Source of the DNA: Planococcus citri
Lineage: Eukaryota > Arthropoda > Insecta > Hemiptera > Pseudococcidae
Direction: 5' to 3'
NCBI RefSeq assembly: GCF_950023065.1
Contig: NC_088677.1
Span: forward strand, 71,697,469-71,761,468
Length of the DNA: 64,000 nucleotides
The position numbers and the translations under genes are program-made. This document shows positions 31,580-41,349 of the stretch, in pieces. The notes beneath the pieces were generated by a model that saw only the letters and a list, made by a program, of their open reading frames with translations, was not told the origin of the DNA and made no database searches. Position 1 is the stretch's first letter, and each line of letters begins with the position of its first letter.

Positions 31580-32116
31580 TCAGCGCCGCTTTACAGTGGC
31601 TGCAATTTGGTCAAGTTTTCTATTTATTTCGCCATTTCTTATCCGATCCCAGTGTGCTTTTGTTCTCTGGTAATTAGTAACATTTTCCCAGCATGAAAAG
31701 TCACAATTACATTTGTCTAGCTTTACTTTTTTTGCAGGTATTTCTGAAGTTACTTTTTTAGATTTCGTTGCATTGTCAGACGAACGTTTCAAATACGTAA
31801 CTTTATGAGCTTCACCAGCTAAAACTTGAGCAGTGAATGTATTTCGAGCCCACATTATTTTTTCATTTCTTTTCCGTAATTCTGGTGGATGGCGGCCATT
31901 TAACGGATCAAATTCATAATCCAAATCATCAGACTCAGTTGGAACACCTAAACAGTAAAAACACGAATGTTTGAATAGATTATTTTCAAAAGTTAGAATT
32001 ATAGGACATTTTGATTGGACTGTAAAAATACCTTCAAGAATAATTTCATGTAATTCTGCTTTGATTACATGTGAATCTTCGTCGTTGTCGAATGAAAGAA
32101 CATCCGAATTATGCAC
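31580..32116 (-). pseudogene. Arthropod transposase-like family, N-terminal part (copy 5)
   Basis: A 178-codon frame includes EFDPLNGRHPPELRKRNEKI, MWARNTFTAQVLAGEAHKVT, then KCNCDFSCWENVTNYQRTKA and ends ATVKRR. The spaced Cys pair (C-x-C-x3-C-W) after a basic stretch matches 43.8-44.4 kb closely, about 60 percent by eye over the shared part. The family's central region is absent here. Confidence 0.65.
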
Positions 32117-32453
32117 TTAAAGTTACAAGCACAAGGGTCTTTAATTAACTGGTTGCAATGGCCTGGTGTAGAAAAAAACATGTTCAAAAAAAATTTAAAA
32201 AAATATTATTAAATAAATAAAAATTTCCTTTAATTAAAATAAAATTACGATTAAAATATAAAACATATAAAATTCCAATAAAAAAAATATCATTATTGAA
32301 TGTAAACTATGAAAAATTTTGAAATTGTCGTTTAAAGTATCAATGGGAACATCTGAACAAAAGAAATACAAAATGTTTGAATAATTCATGTTTGAATGAT
32401 GATAATAAAAGCAATTTATTTTGATCTTCGAATCACTACCTTCAGTTGTAGTT
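32117..32453. other. AT-rich spacer
   Basis: Nothing supported. Confidence 0.4.
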
Positions 32454-32850
32454 ACAACTCATGCGGCTCTTCATCAATTGCTTCTGGTAAGAGAAATTTG
32501 CCGACATCAATTACATACTTCAACTAAGTACATCACCATACATTAAATTTTCATTCACACATATGTCTGTAATCGGCTCAACATTTTGCGTCTCTAAATC
32601 CATGCCAATGTATCCAGTTTTGGTGAAACCTACAATTGCTAACTGTCTCCAGCGTTTCACGATTTTTCTCTGACGCTTTTCCGGAGGTATAAATGTGTTG
32701 TTGTCGAGGCATTATGGGACTTGAGAACGATTCGCAATGGCATAATTTACTGCTCAGTGCATATGATCATCGAGTATCCTCAAAATGTGCGAGTTATTAT
32801 CGCTGCTAGCCGACATTGGACCAAAGACGTCAGTATGGACCAATAATTGT
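32454..32850 (-). pseudogene. Ty1/copia polyprotein fragment, integrase with internal deletion
   Basis: Minus-strand reading LLVHTDVFGPMSASSDNNSH, then RILDDH, is the start of the copia integrase core (H-T/S-D-x-x-G-P-M and D-D-H). After a stop and a jump it continues PEKRQRKIVKRWRQLAIVGF, then GYIGMDLETQNV, which fits the copia segment after integrase. The catalytic middle is gone. It is a different copy from the element at 44.8 kb, whose integrase is deleted. Confidence 0.7.
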
Positions 32851-32899
32851 ATAAACAAGTAAATCACTCGTAAATTGGTTGAAGAATATTTTCTGATTC

Positions 32900-33235
32900 T
32901 AACCTCCACTCCAGGAACTTCAGCAAACATCAGATAGCACCTAGAAATCTTACTGCTTACACCTGCACAGAATAAAATAATTATTCCTGACATTTTCAAG
33001 GAATTCAAAAAACTTACCTTACAATCAACTAACACTCACACTAAATATAATTTTACATTAGATATATCTCCATCTCTCCTCATTCTGAGAGCTTTGTTTC
33101 AAATTGCATCCGCTGTGCTCTTAAAATATGCACTTTGAACATTGTTTCTCTCTGCTCCGCTTTTTCCCTGGTAATGGGAAGCCCCTCTGTGAATTCTTTC
33201 TCATAGCCAATTTTCAACAAGTCTACCATTTACAG
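32900..33235 (-). pseudogene. Exon modules A and B start, copy 4, with a short intron
   Basis: Module A (33052-33230) is followed on the minus strand by a possible donor (TGTAAG/GTAAGT). After about 57 bases comes ttattctgtgcag, and then a stretch ending LMFAEVPGVEV, the start of module B. The same segment without module B is at 13.3-13.45 and 16.15-16.27 kb. At 34.76 kb A and B are joined directly. Confidence 0.5.
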
Positions 33236-33479
33236 AAAAACTGTTGTCCTGTATATATGTTGAAACGAAATCTTATTTGTCATTTTAAATATTCAAATAC
33301 ATATTTAAATAAACTATCATTTTAATCTTTGATTTTAATTTTAACACCTTTCGTCATAAATCAAGTTTTACAAACGTCTATATTACAAACTTAAAGCTTA
33401 AATTTAATTTCCCCTTTTTTAGGTTTTTTTTATCGAGAGCACACTCTCCGGACATACGTATATTACTTTCATCGATTTT

Positions 33480-34465
33480 TTCTCCTTTACATTGATAAAA
33501 TGATAATTTACCTTGTTATGTTCTCGAAAATAATTTTATGCCAATTAGAAATTATTTTACTCAATATACATTTTTGGTAATTATGGTCGATTTTAGTCAT
33601 CAAAAGTGAATTAAAAAAAAAAACTTACCCCTTGACTTTCCTTTTTTTTATATAATTCATCTTTTTTGCTTATTTTCGGTGACATCAATCAATTCGATTT
33701 CTAGTAAGATGGTCGCATCTGCAATGAAATAAATCACTTACGATTGTTTTTTTAAAAATATATCATACACTTAACTTTACTGTAACACATGAAGCATAGA
33801 AGAAATGCCATTATAACGATTATTGGTAAAAAAATAATTCCTACTTTTTCTTAATTTTTGCCAAAAAAAAAAAAAAAAAAAACAGAACTATGTATTTTTG
33901 CAACTTTTGTTTCACAAAAATAAACGAGACGTTTGGAGGATTTTTGGGGGAAAAGTACGCTTCCTTGGCAATTTTTCTAAAAAGTATGAGATCCATGTCA
34001 ATTTTTCAAAAAAAAAAAGCGAAACTTGTGGTCAATATAAAAACGACAAATTTTAGCCATTTTTCTGAAAATCAAAAATTTCTGCCAAGTTTTGAAGAAC
34101 TGAGAATTTTTGACAATTTTTGGCAAAAAGCACGATTTTGACAGTTTTAGCAATAAGTACCTACATACATATTTTTGGAATTAATTGCACAAAAGCAACG
34201 CTTTAGGCAAATTCTTGACAAAAAGGTGAGAACTTTTGCAATAACACAGTTGAACAATAAGAAATTACTTACGGGGTACACGATACTTACCTCTCTAATT
34301 CCACTTTATAGAGGCTGATATTTTTTCGTTGCATCTGCAAGTTTCTTCTTTCTTCCGTAAATTCTTGTAGATTGGAATCAAATTTTCTGATTTGCTCATT
34401 AAACTTACACAATATAGAATTAAACTCAATTTTGCGTGAATTCATTGCGAATGTGCAAAACTTGC
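33480..34465. repeat. Chimeric duplicate of 23.69-26.57 kb lacking its middle
   Basis: Bases 33480-33819 match 23690-24075, and 33820-34465 match 25937-26580. The two are joined at gccattataacga/ttattggtaaaa. About 1.85 kb present in the longer copy (24.08-25.93) is missing. The partial exon near 33650-33720 is also internally shortened relative to 23829-23972. Confidence 0.85.
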
Positions 34466-34793
34466 CAAGTGATTTGGTAACTTCTGCTCTGCTTAAATAC
34501 TTACCAAGTTCTATCACATTGTTGTATTGGGCCTTGCTTACTACAGCAAAGGAGTCACTTTGCCCTAAATTGTAGATGGTGACGGCTACAATGGTGTGCT
34601 TGCACAGGACTCCGTACATATTGTATATGAATTTCTTGAGAGGTACTTTAAATAGGTCCCTTTGCCTCTCTATGATATGCACTTGCTGTTCCGTTGCAGT
34701 CACCACTTCTTTGAGTAGGGCTTCTTCAGGCATAACCTCCACTCCAGGAACTTCAGCAAACATCTGATATAATTTTACATTAGATATCTCCAT
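34287..34793 (-). CDS. Exon module B: 168-codon open frame, unassigned, coiled-coil C-terminus
   Basis: This is the longest open frame of a module family repeated in the window. It opens MEISNVKLYQMFAEVPGVEV. A central hydrophobic segment (TIVAVTIYNLGQSDSFAVVS) follows at about residues 65-90, then SRAEVTKSLGKFC. The end is a charged heptad-like region (NLQEFTEERRNLQMQRKNIS) up to a VELER/GTAAG donor. Module A (34786-34950) lies just upstream and overlaps its first codons. A diverged paralogue sits at 35870-36005. I know no family with these motifs. Confidence 0.5.
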   Translation of the reverse strand: MEISNVKLYQMFAEVPGVEVMPEEALLKEVVTATEQQVHIIERQRDLFKVPLKKFIYNMYGVLCKHTIVAVTIYNLGQSDSFAVVSKAQYNNVIELGKYLSRAEVTKSLGKFCTFAMNSRKIEFNSILCKFNEQIRKFDSNLQEFTEERRNLQMQRKNISLYKVELER

Positions 34794-34985
34794 CTCTCCT
34801 CATTCTGAGAGCTTTATTTCAAATTGCATCCGCTGTGCTCTTAAAATTGTGAACTTTGAACATTGTTTCTATCTGCTCTGCTTTTTCCCTGGTAATGGGG
34901 AGCCCCTCCATGAATTCTTTCTCATAGCCAATTTTCAACAAGTCTACCATTTCACAAGTCCAATAACCTGAACAGAACAATTATT
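34786..34985 (-). CDS. Exon module A, copy 5, joined to module B
   Basis: Reading MVDLLKIGYEKEFMEGLPIT, it continues into KALRMRR and meets the ATGGAGATATC start of module B with no intron. This is the copy in which both modules look most complete. Confidence 0.5.
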
Positions 34986-35039
34986 AACAAAAAAACTATT
35001 TACAGAAAAACTCTTGTCTTGTATATATGTATATTACTT

Positions 35040-35358
35040 TTATTGATTTTTTTCTCTTATCTTGGAAGTTGGTGTTTTTCTTTTCTTCTTTCCAATCCCG
35101 AGGTATGTGGTGTTTGTTCTTATCTCCTTCTCATCACCATCATTGTGGTAATTGGCATCACTGTCATCCTCATCACTGAATTCATTGCCTTCTGCTTGAG
35201 GAGGTAGCTCTGACAAGGTATTGAAAATGTCTATATTTGCAGCATTTCCCTTTCTTACCATCTCCAATAAGTCAGGCATGTGAAAAACTTTACCTCTTTT
35301 GTAATAATATGCTCTTTGTATGCTAGTGTTCAAATCATGCCCTTGTATGCTTGCTATC
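35040..35358 (-). pseudogene. Acidic N-terminal exon, possibly piggyBac-type
   Basis: After a tgcaatttatag acceptor the frame reads GKVFHMPDLLEMVRKGNAAN, then NTLSELPPQAEGNEFSDEDD, then a lysine-rich end and a stop. Many insect piggyBac transposases begin with a short D-L-L helix, an L-P-P segment and an S-D-E-D acidic run. The resemblance is suggestive only. A piggyBac catalytic fragment lies 3.3 kb away at 38.6 kb on the same strand, but on the downstream side that a minus-strand gene would not use. Confidence 0.35.
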
Positions 35359-35689
35359 CTATAAATTGCATTACATTTAGAAAACCTCATTAAATGCAAG
35401 AACAAGCAAGATTGAAAATGTGCTTACAATTTTTTGATGTGTGGGACTTTTTCAAAAATGGAGGCTGTTACCATTGTATTACTTACTCAGTGAGCTGATA
35501 CTCCTGGGTGAATTTCAAGTTCCTCAGACACAAATTGAAACGCTTTGCTAACATTGATAAATGCTCTGTCCAGATAGTCACAGTTGAGTGCAAAAAGGTA
35601 ATTCGGAAGATGTTCATTTGTCTGATTCCCCATAGGTACTGGTTGTGTCATGAGACAGTTTATTAGTGCCACAATTCGCTTTGGCCATT

Positions 35690-36005
35690 ACCATCAAAGG
35701 GGTGAGAACAGCTGTTGCTGATCAGTTTTACCCACCAGTGTCACTACTCGGATTTTTGATGCAAACTTGGAGAGCGCATCTGATGCTCTCCTAGGAGCTG
35801 GAATGGCACTCACAAAAGTATTTCATGTATTACTTTGGTTCTACGTTCATTTTTTTCAGTTTATCTTAGATTTACTTACCTACCAAGGCTCTGTTTTTGA
35901 ATTGCTCAATGCTAACAGATGCAAACGCACCACTTCGCAACATGTTGTAAATGGTTACTACCACAATGGTGTAGTAACAGAGTTGCTTGTATGTATCATA
36001 TGTAA
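35690..36005 (-). pseudogene. Diverged paralogue of exon module B
   Basis: Minus-strand reading CYYTIVVVTIYNMLRSGAFA, then SVSIEQFKNRAL, aligns with TIVAVTIYN...SFAVVSKAQY of 34287-34793. It ends at a donor-like TTG/GTAGGTAAG. A second block (about 35700-35810) reads PAPRRASDALSKFASKIRVV. The family therefore has at least two subtypes with different exon boundaries. Confidence 0.45.
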
Positions 36006-36420
36006 AATCAAGAGAACAAACATTTCAAAAATAAAAATTGAAAAAATTTATGTAACAAAATTCTATTAAAAACATCTTATTAATAAAAGGGGAATCATCA
36101 CAATAATGAAACAATAAAATTTTTGCTTCGAGATAACTTCAAATAAAAGAATTTGTAAACATAAAAATATAAAAAGGTTTGAGGTAAAAATGTACACTTA
36201 AAAATAAGAAAGAATTGTAAGATGAAATGAATTTCAATAAAATTTATGAAATATGAATTTCAATACCTGTTACTATTTTACATTTTACTCGCGCGTATAA
36301 TCGCGTATCCGTGTACATTTCCGCTTTTAGGCGTGTTTTGTACACCAAATGACCCCACACGCGAAAAAAAAGACCTACGAAAGCGTTTACCTGAGTTGCT
36401 TTAGAAAAAAAGTGCAAAGA
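36006..36420. other. AT-rich spacer
   Basis: No supported gene. Confidence 0.4.
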
Positions 36421-36429
36421 GTGTTTACT

Positions 36430-36555
36430 TACTTGGTATGTATTCGTCTGAGCTATCATCTGAGTTATCATATTCATCAGTATCACTGTTCTCGTCATTG
36501 GCAGGCATAAACCTTAATCGCTTTCTTGGTGGCGATGGAGTTAATTCTTTACCTA
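36430..36555 (-). CDS. Short acidic exon, unassigned
   Basis: The stretch ELTPSPPRKRLRFMPANDEN, then SDTDEYDNSDDSSDEYIP, ends at CCAA/GTAAGT. A basic patch followed by an S/D/E run is common in N-termini of transposases and chromatin proteins. Nothing more specific can be said. Confidence 0.35.
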
Positions 36556-36905
36556 AAAATTAAGCCTTATTATTATTTTATGAAATATGAATTTCAATAA
36601 AACTTGTGAGTATAGTAAAATAATAGGTAAACAAAATACACAATTTTTAATAAAAATTTAAAACTGATCATTAAATGGGAAATAATAAATTGATGATGAT
36701 AAAAATTACTTATTCCAAAAAAAATTTCAAAGGATGAACATATATATACCTACGTAATTTAAAAATTTATTAAGATTCCATAAAAAGAAAAAGTTCATTC
36801 GAACTAATTAAAATTGAAATATTTTTGTCAATACGATCCAATAACGTTGACGTGTTGAAAAATAAGAAAAATTCATTTGTACCTACTAACTGTGATTCAA
36901 ATTGA

Positions 36906-37160
36906 TTATGTAAATATGTAGTATAGTATTGAACATAAAATAATTATGCTTAATAAAATTAAGATTATATTCACAAAATTAAAGCGTGGATCCTTTCTGT
37001 TGGGACAGTATAACCTTAAAATCTCCTCCCATGTCCTTTGGTTTCCTTCCACTGCAATTTCCATCACTCTGCTTCTTTCTGTAACTCCAATTCTGGTGAA
37101 CCAAGTGCCTTGTAGTATTCGACGCATCGATCCATTAATGGGTCTGAACTCCACTCCTTG
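36906..37160 (-). pseudogene. Unassigned coding fragment related to 17506-17694
   Basis: Contains VEFRPINGSMRRILQGTWFT and RIGVTERSRVMEIAVEGN, then RLYCPN. The final codons turn into a run of Ile/Leu, which probably marks intron read-through rather than a membrane anchor. It lies downstream of the SANT-like exon at 37.4 kb on the same strand. Confidence 0.4.
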
Positions 37161-37354
37161 AACAATATTTATAAAACTGAGATATTCCCCTAGTTTCTGA
37201 CTCAGTGGAATTCAGCCATGTGTGGATTTGGGTTTGCTTGGATAAAATATCTCGACAACTTGTACACTGAAAATACCATGCACCTAAACAGAGTGAGCAA
37301 ATTATCAAAATTATAGGTACTCTTGAATTTAATTCTTATGAAAAATACTTACTC

Positions 37355-37625
37355 CTCATATTCGCAAATTACGTGATTATTTCCTGTTTGATTATTCAAG
37401 GACCTGGATTCCTTAAATTTGTTCAAAACTTTTTCATACCGGTTCTTCACTTTCTGGGTGTCAACGTTATAGCCTTCTTTGACCATTAATTGGGCTAAGA
37501 TGCCATACATCTGGACCTGGTTTCTAAACTTCTTCCCAATCAGGTTTTCATGTTCCTCATAAAGGTTAAGCAGAAATTTTGTATTTTCAACTGTCCACTT
37601 GAATCGATCAGAACTGTTTAGTATG
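37355..37625 (-). CDS. Myb/SANT-like DNA-binding exon
   Basis: Minus-strand reading FKWTVENTKFLLNLYEEHEN, then RNQVQMYGILAQLMVKEGYN, then VKNRYEKVLNKFKESRSLNN, up to CEYEE and a GTAAG donor. The pattern is a W near the start, L-L-x-L-Y-E, the G-Y-N turn, K-x-K-N-R-Y, then K-x-K-E. It is that of the Myb/SANT-like domain of PIF/Harbinger accessory proteins and trihelix-type factors. A serine/acidic stretch lies upstream (37.77-37.93 kb). The open frame across about 90 codons suggests limited decay. Confidence 0.65.
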
Positions 37626-37639
37626 AATTTAGGTAAATT

Positions 37640-37935
37640 TGAAAATTTTTTGTTGGAGAATATTTACCTTTAGACAATGGTGTCACCCAAAGATATTCCT
37701 TGGTCCATTGCAATTTAAATTTTTTGTTCTTTCTTTTGTTTTTTACTCCTACAATCAACATTTGTAGGCTAAGGCTCAGTATCATCACTTTCAAAACTTT
37801 CTTCTTCAAAACGTTCTTCATCACTTTTGAGATCACAATACTCATCAGAGACATCAGAGTCAGCTAAACTTTCAGATTCATGATCTGAACTGGAACTATG
37901 CCCATTTCTTGACTCAGAGTCAGATGATGATCTGA
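37640..37935 (-). pseudogene. Ser/Asp-rich segment upstream of the SANT-like exon
   Basis: One frame reads SSSDSESRNGHSSSSDHESE, then SDVSDEYCDLKSDEERF, broken by stops and frame changes before the SANT block. It is probably the acidic N-terminus of the same protein. Confidence 0.35.
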
Positions 37936-38074
37936 AAAATTTCATCATTGTACCATCAAAATGAGTGAATAAGAATGAGATGAATTGGTCAAGAGCAAAT
38001 CAGTGACATCTAAATGGGTAGCTGGATAGTTTTACTCTATTAAATCATTCAAATTTTATTTTTTTATTTTAATT

Positions 38075-38280
38075 TTATTCATATGAAGAGCTCAATTCAG
38101 CTCCTCCGGCTGATACGCTACGCAAGGGAGATTCTTTTTCCAACTGAGAGCTGCTCGATTCAGCTGCTGGAGTGACTAGATTAATTGTAGTTTCTGTGGT
38201 AAGATTTTGGTCAGATGCCTGTCTTGTCATCACTCCTATAGTAGCGAGGTTCTCTGTCTGTGCCATTGAAGACCACAATC
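38075..38280 (-). CDS. Ser/Thr-rich ORF, possible polyprotein tail
   Basis: A frame containing MAQTENLATIGVMTRQASDQ and ending AELSSSYE is followed by a T/A-rich stretch. The composition resembles the tails that precede LTRs in this window, but no purine tract or LTR follows. Confidence 0.25.
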
Positions 38281-38584
38281 CTCTTACAGCAGCAACCTCT
38301 TGAACAAATCTCCCAATTAGGCGGAGCTAGTTCTGATGGAGGTTCAGTGAGCCAAAAATGCCTTAAATAATCATCTGCATCTTGATTTGCATTGAATTAT
38401 TTTTGCTGTATATATAAATAAATATTGCACAATGAGTACTCTAGGACAAGAATTAAGTTTTAATGATTATAAATAACTAATAAGTTGGGTACTTACTACT
38501 TACACTTCTTCCCATCGTAAAGTGCTCCAATATTTGTATTCAAATCAAGGGCTTGAATTAACTAAAATGAAAATAACAAAATTT

Positions 38585-38885
38585 ATGTGTATAAAGCATG
38601 GCCTTTATTGAGATGGTTTTTCATCAAACTCAGCACAGAACTTCCTGTAACCCCAAGCCATTTACAAAATGACGGCCACTTCGTTCCAGAACCCAAATAG
38701 ATTACAAAATTATGGACATAATCTGTTTCTGACTCCGCAAGTGTAAATATTTTCACGCCAAATTTATGTCTTTTGCCTTCGACATATTGTTTGAACGATA
38801 ATCCGCCTTTGAATGGTACAATACTGGTAGTAAGCGGCTCACTTTGGGGGTCCTGGATCGGATCTGGCCAAAGTGTCCCGCTTCG
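38585..38885 (-). pseudogene. piggyBac transposase fragment (DDE_Tnp_1_7 type)
   Basis: Minus-strand reading TTSIVPFKGGLSFKQYVEGK, then RHKFGVKIFTLAESETDYVH, then NFVIYLGSGTK. This matches the piggyBac core block F-K-G-R-x-x-F-x-Q-Y-x-x-x-K-x-x-K-x-G-I-K-I followed by a G-Y-x-x-x-F-x-V-Y-x-G strand. The R of F-K-G-R is G here. The region upstream is replaced by AT-rich DNA and then a hAT fragment. Confidence 0.75.
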
Positions 38886-39129
38886 TCTATCAATATTTTT
38901 ATTTTTAAAAAAAGAAAAAAAAATTGAAAAAAAAGTATGTCTGTTTACTTGAACATGATAAAATACTTACATAAAAATAGACAAAAAATAATAAAAAGTA
39001 ATAAAACTACATATTTTTTTTGAAAATAAATTTTTTTACACAGCCTGCTGTGTAGAAATACATATTATTTGGATACATTTTTTATTTCTTTTTCATTGTT
39101 TTTAAAATGAAGAAAATAAGTCAATTAAT

Positions 39130-39404
39130 TCTTCATTTTAAAAATGATGAAAAAGAAATGAAAAATTGGCACTCAAGAAAAGCAAAGAAATGGCAGGTAA
39201 TACCAAGGAAGGACACATTTGCCCTACTTGTCCATGAATCAATAGTTAAACTCACATTTTACACGATCAGAATAAATTTGCGGAATGACGGTGTTGGATA
39301 ATCTCCAACGCGATATCATTTTATACCTCGGATCTAGTTCTTGAATTACCATGTTAAAGCCAGTATTTTCAACAATCGAATACGGCTGAAAGTCGATAGC
39401 CACC
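39130..39404 (-). pseudogene. hAT (BED-finger type) transposase fragment
   Basis: Reading FQPYSIVENTGFNMVIQELD, then PRYKMISRWRLSNTVIPQIY, then after a frameshift TIDSWTSRANVSFLGITCHF. These are successive conserved blocks of BED-type hAT transposases (P-x-S-I-V-E-x-x-G-F, L-D-P-R-Y, T-x-D-x-W-T-S). The D in T-I-D-S-W-T is the presumed first catalytic residue. The fragment abuts gypsy integrase sequence at ccaccggtggg. Confidence 0.8.
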
Positions 39405-39600
39405 GGTGGGCCATTATCAGAAATTATCGTTTTTGGAATTCCTTGTTTACTAAAAATTGCTTACAACATTTTGATGACTTTGTGTGCATTGTAGGATTTA
39501 ACATACTCTACTTCGACAAAATTTGACAATTACGTAAGATGAAATTCTTCTGATCAAAATTAAAAATATCAATTCCAATTTTTTCCCATGGATATGAGAA
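39402..39600 (-). pseudogene. Gypsy integrase fragment (copy 4)
   Basis: It has the same sequence as 28.9-29.1 kb (SDNGP...; NAHKVIKML; EVEYV) with extra deletions. It ends near cccatggatatgag. Confidence 0.65.
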
Positions 39601-41039
39601 ATACAAGTCATACATTTCCTTCACGGCTTTGTAAGCTTCATGGAGCTCTTTGTTACGAGGAAACTGCGACTTGATAATCTTAAAATTATAAAGAATACGA
39701 TTAAATCGAGTAAATTATAAATCTACACAGATTGTATAAAAGATACGTACTGTTTTAAAATCTTTCCAGGATACGTTAGTATGGCTATTCATTTGTTCTT
39801 GGCTGGAATTCGAGGAGTTCAAATCATCTACACAAATGTTAATACCAGAAAATATGGTTTTAAGAGTGTTTTAATAAATTCACACTTTTTAACTTAATTA
39901 ATTTTTAAAAATTTTACACTTGATTAAAATTTTCATAAATTAGTTCAAAGTACTAATTACTTTTATTGATTTGTCAAAGAGGTGGTTTCTAGTAGAAAAA
40001 AAATAGCGAGAAGTAGTAATTTTTAAATTTAAATTTCATTTTCTCAAATAATTTGAAAATTTTATTGAGAAGAAAATTTCCATTTTTGTCCTATTGAATT
40101 TTTCAATTGGCAGTTTTTTGCAGATGGAAGTATTATCTCAAACTTAGCATTCTTTGTTCACCAGTTGAACAGTTCTGCAATTCGTTTTACAAAAAAAATT
40201 TGTTGTATATATTTTGGTGTTTGTTTTCACTAATGAACATTTTCTTTGGGTGGATTTCTACTTACTTAGGAGTACCCCAATTTGTGAACTTGTGTAAAAA
40301 AATAATAATTTTTAACCTTGGTAGTTATAATACCATTTTCATTATGATAAATGTACTTATAAATTGACAATAAACATTTCAATAAAGCAACTTTTTAAAG
40401 GTTGACACAAGATTTTAAAATCTTACAGAAGACACAATTTTCAGTAAAAATAAAATCTTATGAATAAAATTGACACTGAATAATAAAAAAAAAACTTCTT
40501 GAAATAAATTTTTCAATAAAAGGAAAAAATACATAATTTTCCAAAAATTTAACATCTTAACTAAACAAATGTGAGAAATTTCTTCAAAATGAACGAATAT
40601 TTCAATAAAACATAATAAAAAACTATTCAATATAGGTATTTGTCACAATTTACCAATAAAAGGTAAAAGAAACGAATTTGTTGTTATGTTCCTCCGAGTC
40701 AAAATAAATAAAAATTGGTAAAATTTTAAATAAAATTTAATCATGCAATTTTAGACATAAAAGATGAATAAAAATTTATAATAATACATGCATAAATAAT
40801 TAAATTAACTTACGACAACATCTGGTTCATTTTAATAAAATAAATAGTAGCTGAATGAAAAAATTAGAATTGAAAAATCGGCAGTTGGAGTGATGGCGTA
40901 ATTGGAGATGTTATGTTCTTTCCGAAATAACCAAAAGAATCAAAATTTGAATAAGTTTAATCATGCTAACAAAAAATTGAAGAATTTACAACATGCATGA
41001 TATAAAAAAAAATAGAAATTATTAAAATAAACTTACACG
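39601..41039. other. AT-rich stretch with repeat fragments
   Basis: Parts near 40.7-40.83 and 40.92-41.04 kb (tttaatcatgcaa, aacatgcat) relate to the repeat at 13.73 and 14.2 kb that precedes the LTR leader. No gene supported. Confidence 0.4.
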
Positions 41040-41349
41040 AGTCAAGATTTTGTGAATCACAAGTTTAACAAGCAGATTTACGCGGAGGCTGACTGGCAAG
41101 ATACTGGACAAGAATTTAGGGATTTCGGGGGTTTATATGTAAAAAGGGTGGAAAAATGGTGGAAAAATGGTGGAAAAATGGCGGAAAAATTGTGGTTCCA
41201 GTCAGTCGGCGGGTGATTTTCATCTTTTTAGTATTGATTTGTAATTTAGATATTTTTTACTTAAAATTACAAGGATTTTACATTTGGTGGTCCGCTGTAT
41301 TCTAATGGAATATGATAATAAATAAGGAATCACAGTGAGTCACCAAAGG
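41040..41349 (-). mobile_element. Gypsy-like leader and primer-binding region of unit C
   Basis: Homologous to the leaders at 14.75-15.06 and 17.78-18.09 kb. It keeps the ctgactggc...cagtcagtc inverted pair and the TGGTGACTCACTG primer-binding-type sequence next to the LTR. It is clearly diverged from units A and B, so it comes from a different subfamily. It holds a short triplicated ggtggaaaaat near 41150-41180. Confidence 0.65.

Noticed and set aside
34372..34767. Plus-strand frames of 60-odd codons
   Set aside because: They lie opposite the module B frame and have no motif of their own.
36906..36975. C-terminal transmembrane helix in the 36.9 kb fragment
   Set aside because: The Ile/Leu run starts where similarity to the 17.5 kb copy ends and the DNA becomes AT-rich, so intron or spacer read-through is more likely.
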